Below are positions 8,010 to 14,436 of a DNA stretch of 64,000 nucleotides, one piece after another. The DNA is taken from assembly GCA_043820105.1 (NCBI GenBank), contig JBDREC010000012.1, positions 14,078 to 78,077 on the forward strand, given 5' to 3'. The DNA comes from JBDREC01 sp043820105 [NCBI: Pseudomonadota bacterium] (GTDB lineage: Bacteria > Bdellovibrionota_F > JAHFAK01). Both the position numbers and the translations under genes were made by a program. Below the pieces are notes generated by a model. That model did not search any database. It saw nothing but the letters and a program-made list of their open reading frames with translations, and had not been told where the DNA came from. Positions within the stretch are counted from its first letter, which is position 1, and every line of letters starts with the position of its first letter.

Positions 8010-8597
8010 ATGGAATCACTCGTTAATCTAGCCCTAATCGTAATCAGCGCAATGCTCGTATCAAACGTCATATTTATGCGCTTTTTGGGTATTTGCCCCT
8101 ACCTGGGAGTGTCTAAAAAAATCGACACTTCAATTGGAATGGGTTTTGCTGTTATTTTTGTTATGACCTTAGCTTCAATTGTTACCTTCCTTTTGCAGCA
8201 CTTTGTTTTAAACAAATTTGGCTTAGAATTTCTTCAAACAATAGTCTTTATTTTAGTTATAGCTTCACTAGTCCAGCTTGTTGAAATTATCTTAAAAAAA
8301 GCAGTTCCAGCTTTATATCAGGCCTTAGGAATTTATTTACCTCTTATTACCACAAATTGTGCTATTCTGGGTGTTGCAATCTTAAGCATTCAAAAAGATT
8401 ATAGCTTTATTGAAATGATCTTCTTTTCAATTGGCTCAGGCTTTGGTTTCATGCTCGCTATTGTTATTTTTGCAGGTCTAAGAGAAAAACTAGAAATCAT
8501 GGAAATCCCTGAATCTTTAAAAGGCGCTCCAATTGGTCTTATCACAGCTGGTTTAATCGCCATGGCTTTTATGGGCTTTGTAGGTTTGGTGAAATGA
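8010..8597 (+). CDS. rnfA: Rnf complex membrane subunit RnfA
   Basis: 195 residues, six membrane helices, paralogous to RnfE with inverted topology. The conserved cores [16 protein letters not shown] (~23-38) and [16 protein letters not shown] (~109-124) provide the two Cys pairs shared with RnfE for the membrane 2Fe-2S cluster. [19 protein letters not shown] matches the third conserved block. It completes the six Rnf subunits in the order BCDGEA. The stop overlaps the start of apbE (ATGA, 8594-8597), linking synthesis of the complex to its flavin transferase. The start has only an AAGGT-like ribosome binding site just after the heptamer hairpin. Confidence 0.95.
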   Translation: MESLVNLALIVISAMLVSNVIFMRFLGICPYLGVSKKIDTSIGMGFAVIFVMTLASIVTFLLQHFVLNKFGLEFLQTIVFILVIASLVQLVEIILKKAVPALYQALGIYLPLITTNCAILGVAILSIQKDYSFIEMIFFSIGSGFGFMLAIVIFAGLREKLEIMEIPESLKGAPIGLITAGLIAMAFMGFVGLVK

Positions 8598-9637
8598 AAT
8601 TAGTATTCGGTATTCTGTATTCAGTATTCAGTAAATACGCCTTACTCTGTACTCTGTGCGCGGTACTATTCATTTCCACCACAGCACCCATCTATTCAAC
8701 TGAACAAATCTACAAACATAGCTTCTTTCAAATGGGCACTCTTTTTAACATTACAGTGTCTACAAAATTATCTGAAAAACAACTTAAAGAAGTATTTAAA
8801 GACTGCGAATTGGAAGCAAAGCGAATTAATGATGTTTTTTCCGTATACAAAAAGGATTCTCAAGTTTCTCAAGTAAATAAAAATGCTGGTTTAAAACCAG
8901 TTAAAGTAAAAAAAGAAATTATTGATATTATAAAAACTGCAAATTCTGTATCAAAAAAGACTAATGGTGCCTTTGATATTACTTTCTTGCCTGTTGGCAA
9001 ATTGTGGGATTTCATGATGGAAAATCCAAAGCTTCCACAAGAAGCATCAATAAAAAACAAATTGCGTCTTATAAATTATAATAAAATCATTATTGATGAA
9101 GAAAATAAAACAGTATTTCTAAAAGATGAAGGAATGAGCTTTGGTTTTGGAGGAATTGTAAAGGGTTATTCCTTAAAGCAAATCAGCGAAATCCTGAAAA
9201 AAAATGGCATTAACAATGCAATTGTTGATGGGGGCGGAGATCTCTTTATTCTTGGTAAAAAACCAAATGATAATTGGGCAATTGGTGTAAAGGACCCAAG
9301 AAATAAAAATGCTCTTGTCTACAGATTAAAGGTTAATAAAGACCTTGCTTGTGTTACATCTGGAGACTATGAACGCTTTTTTATTTATGAAGACCAAAGA
9401 TATCATCATATCATTGACCCTAAAACTGGATATCCAGCAAATAAAACCCGCTCTGTCACTTTGCTAGCCAAAGATCCGAGTATAGCCGATGCTTATGCTA
9501 CTGCTATTTTCATTCTTGGAAAAGATTTAGGTTTAAAGCTTGCAAATGAAACACCTGAAATCGAGGTGCTTTTAATAGATAATGAAAATATAACTCATTC
9601 TAGTCTTAACTTTTTTAAGTGGGTAACTAGTTTTTAG
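8594..9637 (+). CDS. apbE: FAD:protein FMN transferase ApbE
   Basis: Periplasmic enzyme that moves FMN from FAD to Thr residues of RnfD and RnfG; uses Mg2+. 347 residues. After a signal sequence (~1-34, ending STTAPIYST) come [56 protein letters not shown] and the Mg/FAD segment [13 protein letters not shown] with [11 protein letters not shown], all normal ApbE blocks. It lacks a lipobox Cys, so it is probably soluble or anchored by an uncleaved signal. Odd point: codons ~3-25 are made of GTATTCG- and CTCTGTA-type heptamer repeats, so its targeting sequence seems to derive from the repeat. The 3' end overlaps the opposing kinase gene by 11 nt. Confidence 0.95.
   Translation: MKLVFGILYSVFSKYALLCTLCAVLFISTTAPIYSTEQIYKHSFFQMGTLFNITVSTKLSEKQLKEVFKDCELEAKRINDVFSVYKKDSQVSQVNKNAGLKPVKVKKEIIDIIKTANSVSKKTNGAFDITFLPVGKLWDFMMENPKLPQEASIKNKLRLINYNKIIIDEENKTVFLKDEGMSFGFGGIVKGYSLKQISEILKKNGINNAIVDGGGDLFILGKKPNDNWAIGVKDPRNKNALVYRLKVNKDLACVTSGDYERFFIYEDQRYHHIIDPKTGYPANKTRSVTLLAKDPSIADAYATAIFILGKDLGLKLANETPEIEVLLIDNENITHSSLNFFKWVTSF
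8601..8667 (+). repeat. Heptamer repeats forming the apbE signal-sequence codons
   Basis: Five GTATTCG/T/A units (8603-8637) followed by ACTCTGT ACTCTGT and a GCGCGGT unit (8644-8664). Same GTATTCR family as the intergenic copies at 11307-11343, 12157-12177 and 44120-44170. Here it is translated as the hydrophobic leader of ApbE. Confidence 0.75.
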
Positions 9638-11000
9638 TAGGCCTCTTATCAAGAGGTAAAACTAATTTAAACGTTGTTCCAACATTTTCCTTGCTCTCAA
9701 CATTTATTAGACCATTGTAGTTTTCAATAACTGATTTTACAATTGTTAAGCCAAGCCCCTTTTTATTTTCACCAAAGTTTCTAGTGAAAAAAGGATTAAA
9801 AATATTATTTATATTTTCCTTAGATATGCCCATTCCAGTATCTTCAATTTCACATACTAAGACTTGATCACCAGGGGAATAGTATTTTGATACATGTCTT
9901 GATGACTGATATTTTATTTCATCAAGTTCCTCCACATAGGCGTGAATTCTTAATGTACCATAATCATCCATTGCGCTCATTGCATTGTCTATTAGATTAC
10001 TAATAGCTATTGAAATCTTATTTGAATCTACGTATAATTCTGGAAGCTCAGAATCAAAGCGCTTATCAATAAGAATTCTCTTTTTTTCAATTCTATTTTG
10101 AAAGAATGTAAGAGTCTCATTTATTATTTTCGTAAAATCACATTGCTGGAATTTTGCATCAGTAATTTCTGAATATTCTGATAAGCCATCAATAATATTT
10201 TTCACTCTATTTGTATGAATTTCAATTGATTCAAGAGCTTCCTGGCAATTTACACTTTCTGGATCTATCATATCTTTTAAATATTGCACATTCAAATCAA
10301 TCATTGTAGCTGGCTCCCTAAGTTCGGCTTCAACTCCTTTTGAAAGCTGCCCCAACAGGAACAATTTTTCAGAGTCATGAAGAATCTCGCGCAGTTTATC
10401 CCTTTCAACATGAGTCTTTTTAAGCAAACTTATGTCTCTTAAAAGATAAACAGACCCATTTAATTTTTCCAAATTACCTTTAATGATCTCTAAGTGTATT
10501 GTATCTCCATTAGTCTTAAGTCCAATACCATTAAAGATATTATAGCCATGCTTTTTATAAACATCATGGTACAAGGACTTCATTAGATAGGTGTTGTTCT
10601 TTCTTTCTGAGAATATTTGCCCTATGCTTTTACCTATTAGATCTTTTGGTTTATGCCCATAAACATTTTCAATTGAATTAGATATATACATAATCTTATT
10701 TTCGCTATCTGCTAATAATAACACATCTGGATTAATTCCACTGAGCACATATTGCAGTTCTTTTATCTTTTGTTTTGCCTTTTTCCACTTTCTATATAAA
10801 ACATAAATACAGGAAACTAAAATTGAATAAATAATACAATCAGCTAAAAAAGAATAAGAAAGCAGAAAACTATCAGTATCTGGTTTGTAAATAAACAGGA
10901 ATAAGTTCATGAAAAAACTAGCCAAAGCCAGAAATAATGTAAAAAGCACCAGGGAAAATAGAAATATTTTGTTTTTGTCCTTAATTTTATAATCTATCAT
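9627..11000 (-). CDS. Membrane histidine-kinase-like protein with PAS domain, phosphoacceptor His missing
   Basis: 457 residues. Two membrane helices (~12-37 and ~48-68), a coiled linker, a PAS domain (~80-190: NPDVLLLADSENKIMYISNS...YGHKPKDLIGKSI), a dimerisation helix pair (~210-275) and a GHKL ATPase domain (~330-450) with N box NLIDNAMSAM, G1 EDTGMGIS, F box and G2 GLGLTIVKS. In related NtrB-type kinases the dimerisation helix reads GxxAHEINNP; here it reads GVEAELREP, so the position of the phosphorylated His (225) is Ala. The ATP site looks intact. It may regulate a partner without autophosphorylation or act with a second kinase. No response regulator gene is adjacent. The ribosome binding site is GGGGAGG. 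The upstream region carries two CRP/FNR-like palindromes. Confidence 0.85.
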   Translation of the reverse strand: MIDYKIKDKNKIFLFSLVLFTLFLALASFFMNLFLFIYKPDTDSFLLSYSFLADCIIYSILVSCIYVLYRKWKKAKQKIKELQYVLSGINPDVLLLADSENKIMYISNSIENVYGHKPKDLIGKSIGQIFSERKNNTYLMKSLYHDVYKKHGYNIFNGIGLKTNGDTIHLEIIKGNLEKLNGSVYLLRDISLLKKTHVERDKLREILHDSEKLFLLGQLSKGVEAELREPATMIDLNVQYLKDMIDPESVNCQEALESIEIHTNRVKNIIDGLSEYSEITDAKFQQCDFTKIINETLTFFQNRIEKKRILIDKRFDSELPELYVDSNKISIAISNLIDNAMSAMDDYGTLRIHAYVEELDEIKYQSSRHVSKYYSPGDQVLVCEIEDTGMGISKENINNIFNPFFTRNFGENKKGLGLTIVKSVIENYNGLINVESKENVGTTFKLVLPLDKRPTKN

Positions 11001-11027
11001 AAAACCTCCCCTTTAAGACCCATTAAA

Positions 11028-11100
11028 ATCATATCAAATATTTTTGCATAAATCTGTGACCTACGTCACAAAAGTGAAAAAAAATGTGATTATTGTTACA
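11028..11100 (-). promoter_or_regulatory. CRP/FNR-family sites and -10 element upstream of the kinase-like gene
   Basis: Two palindromic sites: TGTGA-CCTACG-TCACA (11055-11070, perfect CRP-type half-sites) and TGTGA-TTATTG-TTACA (11085-11100). Their centres are exactly 30 bp apart. A TATGAT on the minus strand (11033-11028) would put the transcription start near 11021, which places the nearer site at -41.5, the class II activator position, and the other at -71.5. No good -35 element is visible, as expected for an activator-dependent promoter. Half-sites are from the sequence; the activator family is inferred. Confidence 0.6.
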
Positions 11101-11142
11101 CTTAAAAATTTTGAGCTGAGCTACTTTCAAAACTCATCCTGC

Positions 11143-11217
11143 TGTCATCCTGAATTTATTTCAGGATCCCTTGGAATCAGTAATCTATTGGGATTCTGAA
11201 ACAAGTTCAGAATGACA
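11143..11217. repeat. REP-like palindromic element
   Basis: Two 28-nt arms (11143-11170 and 11190-11217) are inverted copies of each other with four mismatches, and each arm is itself a hairpin (ATCCTGAA...TTCAGGAT; ATTCTGAA...TTCAGAAT). A single arm of the same sequence is found at 24510-24535. The TGTCATYCTGAA...TTTCAGRATC type is a dispersed repeat seen in many unrelated bacterial genomes. Confidence 0.75.
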
Positions 11218-11253
11218 ATATTTTGTTAATTTGTGTTTTGAAATTACTTCTGT

Positions 11254-11343
11254 TATTTATTAATTATTGATTATTCAAAGGTTTCAAAGGGATTTAATAG
11301 ATAAAGTTGGTATTGGTTTTTCGGTATTCGGTATTCAGTGATT
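11254..11343. repeat. AT heptamers followed by GTATTCG heptamers
   Basis: TTAATTA/TTGATTA units at 11254-11276, then GGTATTG, TCGGTATTCGGTATTCAGTG at 11322-11341. These fill the end of the gap behind the MNT antitoxin gene. No coding frame here. Confidence 0.6.
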
Positions 11344-11363
11344 AAGGCACTCTTGTTCTCTTA

Positions 11364-11660
11364 CTAAATCTCTATTTTTTCATAATCTTCAAAAATAATT
11401 TTTTTAAAATCATCATCTAGTCTAAACCAATCAAGAACATCAACCCTATATGGAAGTTTTGAGTTTTCAAAGGCTTCTTTAATTTTTGTCATCTGGCTAA
11501 AATCGATTTTAAGCTTGTTTTTTATTACTAGATCCAGATCAGAATGCTTTCGGCTCTCTCCATTTACTCTTGAACCAAAAATGTAAAGCTCAGCTTCTGG
11601 AACAAACTTTCTTAAAATATATTTAATTAATTCCATTTCACTTTGTGTAACATCAATCAT
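11364..11660 (-). CDS. MNT-type nucleotidyltransferase, antitoxin of a HEPN/MNT pair
   Basis: 98 residues when started at the ATG at 11660, preceded by GAGAAG and overlapping the upstream HEPN gene by 8 nt. A longer reading from 11711 would overlap that gene deeply and is not needed. The minimal nucleotidyltransferase core is complete: IFGSRVNGESRKHSDLDLVI has the GS-x(~10)-DxD metal motif, and a third acidic residue lies in YRVDVLDW. In characterised MntA/HepT systems the MNT protein AMPylates a Tyr of the HEPN toxin and so silences its RNase. It sits downstream of its HEPN partner, the reverse of the order in the second pair at 24.6 kb. Confidence 0.85.
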   Translation of the reverse strand: MIDVTQSEMELIKYILRKFVPEAELYIFGSRVNGESRKHSDLDLVIKNKLKIDFSQMTKIKEAFENSKLPYRVDVLDWFRLDDDFKKIIFEDYEKIEI

Positions 11661-12075
11661 TTTTCTTCTCAATGTTTTCAAGCAATAATCTAGCATCATT
11701 AATAAAGACATTCGCTACTGTTAATACCTCTTGGGCAACATTTTGATTGTATATATGTGAAGTCTTATTTCGAGCTTCATGATAATCCATCCATTTATCC
11801 ACATCTTCAATTAAAAGGTTTTCTGCAGCTCGCCTAAATAGTTCGCGTCTAGCTACTCCCTCAACATAAGTTTTACCATAGTTAACATCAAGCCATCTTT
11901 TCATAAACTTCCAACAAAGCTCATAGGTAAATTCAAAATTTTGAATAACACCAGCTTTTACAGAATCCAACTGCTCTTTTGTTAAAGAATCAATCCACGT
12001 TGAATCATTAATAACATTAATGGAGTTTTGCAGAGAAACAAGAGCCTTTTTAAGACTGCTAAGTGATAAGGGCAT
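11653..12075 (-). CDS. HEPN-domain toxin (HI0074/HepT-like)
   Basis: 140 residues, all helical, of the HI0074 type 'nucleotidyltransferase substrate-binding' family. The core FEFTYELCWKFMKRWL (~48-63) and the R-x4-H RNase signature ARNKTSHIYN (~105-114), with Arg, His and a Tyr three residues past the His, are present. The Tyr is the residue AMPylated by MntA in the studied systems. Overlaps the downstream MNT gene by 8 nt, so the two are one transcription unit. Flanked by repeat clusters on both sides (11254-11343 and 12157-12247), compatible with gain as a cassette. The RNase assignment is from family knowledge. Confidence 0.85.
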   Translation of the reverse strand: MPLSLSSLKKALVSLQNSINVINDSTWIDSLTKEQLDSVKAGVIQNFEFTYELCWKFMKRWLDVNYGKTYVEGVARRELFRRAAENLLIEDVDKWMDYHEARNKTSHIYNQNVAQEVLTVANVFINDARLLLENIEKKND

Positions 12076-12156
12076 TAATATTCTCCTGAAGTTTATTTAA
12101 GAAAAATCATATACTTTTTGAAATTATATGACAATGAGAAAATGTCACTGGTTGGA

Positions 12157-12247
12157 GTTGGTATTCAGTATTTGTTAGTCAATTTTCTTGTTCCCTTGTC
12201 CCCCTGCGCTCTTGTTCCCTTGTTCCCTTGCGCTCTTGTCCCCTTTT
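12157..12247. repeat. GTATTCR heptamers plus TTCCCTTG/CGCTCTTG octamers
   Basis: Short GTATTCA/GTATTTG tract (12160-12176), then about seven 8-nt units TTCCCTTG, TCCCCCTG, CGCTCTTG, TTCCCTTG, TTCCCTTG, CGCTCTTG (12186-12247). This is the longest octamer array in the window and lies immediately upstream of the EamA gene. Confidence 0.8.
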
Positions 12248-12293
12248 TTATTCATTTGACTTCCTCACTGCTTAAATATATTAGACCTCAATT

Positions 12294-13190
12294 ATGCTTG
12301 AAAACATTCCATATATCGGTGAAATTTTATCGCTTTCTGTTGCTCTTATTTGGGCTTTTGCTATTATATTATTTAAAAAATCAGGTGAAACTGCTCATCC
12401 TATTGCTTTGAATATTTTTAAAAATACTATTGGTCTAATTTTTTGCCTTCCAACTTATTTTTTAATGCTTAAAGGCAGCGCTTTTGATATGCCTTTTAAT
12501 GATTTTTTTCTGCTTTTTATAAGTGGTGTTATTGGAATTGGAATTGCTGATACCTTGCTTTTTAAGAGTCTTAATATTCTTGGCGCCTCAACTTTAGCCA
12601 TTGTAGACTGTATGTATGCTCCATTTGTAATAATCCTTTCAATTCTATTCTTAGGAGAAACTTTATCAATATTGCAAATAATAGGAACAATTACAATTAT
12701 TCTGGCAATTTTACTAATAACTCAAAAAGCAAAAAATGGAAAAAGGCCAAGTAACAATATAATTTTAGGCATAGTGTTAGGCATTCTATCCATGTTAGGC
12801 ATGGCTATTGGAGTCGTCCTAACAAAGCCACTATTATTAAACTATACAACCATGGAAGTTGTTATCTTAAGGCTAGCAGGTGGCATGTTTTTCTTATTCA
12901 TTACCCTACCCTTTATCAAACAAAGAACTGCAATCATCAAAACCTTATTTCAAACAAAGGGCCTGGTTTATTTATTATCAGGCTCATTTATTGGAACCTA
13001 TGTAGCAATTGTTATTTGGATGGCAGGACTTAAATACACCCAGGCTTCCATTGCCTCTGCTTTAAACCAAACAAGCAATGTATTTTTATTTATTCTTGGA
13101 GCAATCTTATTAAAAGAAGCTGTTTCCAGGAAAAAAGTAATTGCGATTTTGTTGGCTGTTGGGGGCATTTATTTGGTAACTTTTGGATGA
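12294..13190 (+). CDS. EamA/DMT-family membrane transporter
   Basis: 298 residues with ten hydrophobic helices forming two similar halves, each an EamA domain: ~1-142 (SLSVALIWAFAIILFKKSG ... LFLGETLSILQIIGTITIILAILLI) and ~155-298 (ending AILLKEAVSRKKVIAILLAVGGIYLV). Length and the conserved Glu in LxxGE of the first half match drug/metabolite exporters. Substrate cannot be told: the family includes amino-acid, purine and nucleotide-sugar exporters. The octamer repeat array lies just upstream and no clear ribosome binding site is visible; the ATG at 12294 gives the expected N-terminus. Genes on either side are unrelated. Confidence 0.85.
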   Translation: MLENIPYIGEILSLSVALIWAFAIILFKKSGETAHPIALNIFKNTIGLIFCLPTYFLMLKGSAFDMPFNDFFLLFISGVIGIGIADTLLFKSLNILGASTLAIVDCMYAPFVIILSILFLGETLSILQIIGTITIILAILLITQKAKNGKRPSNNIILGIVLGILSMLGMAIGVVLTKPLLLNYTTMEVVILRLAGGMFFLFITLPFIKQRTAIIKTLFQTKGLVYLLSGSFIGTYVAIVIWMAGLKYTQASIASALNQTSNVFLFILGAILLKEAVSRKKVIAILLAVGGIYLVTFG

Positions 13191-13236
13191 CTAAAAGTAG
13201 ATTTGATTAAATTAATTATTAATTATTTTAACCTGT

Positions 13237-13330
13237 CTAACTTGTCTCCATACTTCTCACATGCTTCATTTTAGCAATACCATTATCCCAAATATATTTT
13301 CCTTTTCCTGAAAAATTTCCAGATACAAAA
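13237..13330 (-). pseudogene. MORN-repeat-like coding fragment
   Basis: A ~30-codon open stretch ending in TAG (13237-13239) reads SGNFSGKGKYIWDNGIAKMK, which contains the G-x-G-x-Y-x-W-x-N-G core of a MORN repeat. There is no start codon and a stop lies a few codons upstream. It looks like the tail of a lost gene caught between EamA and a truncated Fic gene. Confidence 0.35.
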
Positions 13331-13335
13331 TCTAG

Positions 13336-13791
13336 TTACTTTATTCTATACCAGGTCCCTTTGCCCGTTCCTATTTTTTCTAATTTATTATTGTGCACAA
13401 GATGTTTTATGTGCACCTTGATTGTGTTTCTGTTTGCCTTTGTTATCTTTTCCGCAGCTTGGACAGTAACTTTTCCATGATTTTTTGCTATTTCAATAAT
13501 TTCCTGTGACAAAGGAGGCAAAGAAGAAAGCATATGTTCTGTTTTAACTTTATTCTCTAATGAAACAGATTGCATCTTTAAGATTTTTAGAAAAAAAGTT
13601 ATCCAACTATTTAATTTATTATTATTAGTATACAATGTTTGTTGAGCTTTTCTAAGAGCTAAATAATATTTTTCTTTATTTTCTTCAATTATTTTTTCCA
13701 GCGAACTGTAAACAACATATTGATAGTCATATTTTAAAAGCATTAATGTAGTTAGTACCCTTGATATTCGTCCATTACCATCTTGAAAAGG
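13336..13791 (-). pseudogene. Fic-family protein, C-terminal remnant with broken Fic motif
   Basis: Reading from 13791 the frame gives PFQDGNGRISR, the second half of the Fic motif HPFxDGNGRxxR, then MLLKYDYQYVVYSSLEKIIEENKEKYYLALR and a C-terminal winged helix (~SQEIIEIAKNHGKVTVQAAEKITKANRNTIKVHIKHL), the usual C-terminus of the larger Fic AMPylases. The codons before PF run into a stop in this frame, the catalytic His is absent, and the homologous LEYL segment seems to continue one frame over, as after an indel in the T run near 13787. At least the N-terminal two-thirds is gone. The internal ATG at 13743 could still express the winged-helix part (135 residues). It abuts a Cys-rich fragment on the other strand. 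Confidence 0.8.
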
Positions 13792-13818
13792 GTACCATTA
13801 AATACTCTAAAACAACAC

Positions 13819-14094
13819 ATGATGTGTGCAGATGGCAGCTCAGCTGCTTGGGATTGGGATTGTACTACCGGCAACTCATATAGTGCTGGAAAATGTCAAC
13901 CAGGAGCTTCAGCTATGTCCGGCTGGTTTGGTACAGGTGGAGTTTGTGACAATGGCAATAATGCTCTTAATACTGCTGCTTATGAAGGTTGTGGCACAGG
14001 AGGTGTGCCAGCATCTGACACATGTGGTAGTGGCTCTACTGCTGATACTAATAATACTCATTGTTTAACAGGAACAGGCCCGAATTCTTTATAA
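13819..14094 (+). CDS. Cys/Gly-rich short protein, probably a 5'-truncated gene
   Basis: 91 residues from the ATG at 13819, strikingly rich in Gly, Ser, Thr, Ala and Cys (seven Cys) with blocks WDWDCTTGN, GWFGTGGVC and YEGCGTGG. Its base composition is clearly more G+C-rich than the neighbours. There is no leader peptide and no ribosome binding site; the longer frame from a TTG at 13783 would read antisense through the Fic remnant. So it is most likely the 3' part of a larger secreted repeat protein, or of a modified-peptide precursor, whose 5' part was lost at the junction with the Fic fragment. I do not recognise the family. Confidence 0.45.
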   Translation: MMCADGSSAAWDWDCTTGNSYSAGKCQPGASAMSGWFGTGGVCDNGNNALNTAAYEGCGTGGVPASDTCGSGSTADTNNTHCLTGTGPNSL

Positions 14095-14140
14095 TCTTTC
14101 AATTTTTACATTATTTATTGTACTCAAGCACCATAAGTCT

Positions 14141-14173
14141 TTTTCCCTTGTTCTCTTGCGCTCTTGTTCCCTT
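14141..14173. repeat. TTCCCTTG/CGCTCTTG octamer repeat
   Basis: Four 8-nt units in the 340-nt gap between the Cys-rich fragment and the repeat lipoprotein. The rest of that gap is AT-rich and non-coding and ends with a consensus promoter. Confidence 0.75.
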
Positions 14174-14365
14174 TATTTAGCAAAATCAAACAATAAAATA
14201 GCAATATCCAATAAGATAAATAATTTTTTTAATGCTATTTTGCTCTCATCAAAACATCAACCATGAGGTATTCATGACTCGAAAAGTCCTTATATGCACC
14301 ATTTATGCCCTTTTCAGGGAAAGCTAAAACTTAAATAAAGCTATTTATTCATGGCGTTATTTTAT

Positions 14366-14395
14366 TTGACATTTGGCATCATTATTGCTTATAAT
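14366..14395 (+). promoter_or_regulatory. Consensus sigma-70 promoter
   Basis: TTGACA (14366-14371), 18-nt spacer, TATAAT (14390-14395); both hexamers are perfect. The start codon of the repeat lipoprotein is 42 nt downstream, with an AAGGAAG ribosome binding site between. It predicts strong, constitutive transcription of the lipoprotein-MFS pair. Confidence 0.8.
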
Positions 14396-14436
14396 GTCGC
14401 ACTGCATAATAATACAATTATATAAAGGAAGTTATT

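Noticed and set aside
12118-12411. Open frame of 97 codons overlapping the EamA start
   Set aside because: Its middle is the octamer repeat translated (PLSPCALVPLFPCALVP) and its end is an out-of-frame shadow of the EamA gene.
13783-14094. A full 103-residue gene starting at the TTG at 13783
   Set aside because: The first 12 codons read antisense through the Fic motif remnant, and there is no ribosome binding site; only the part from 13819 is considered, as a likely truncated gene.
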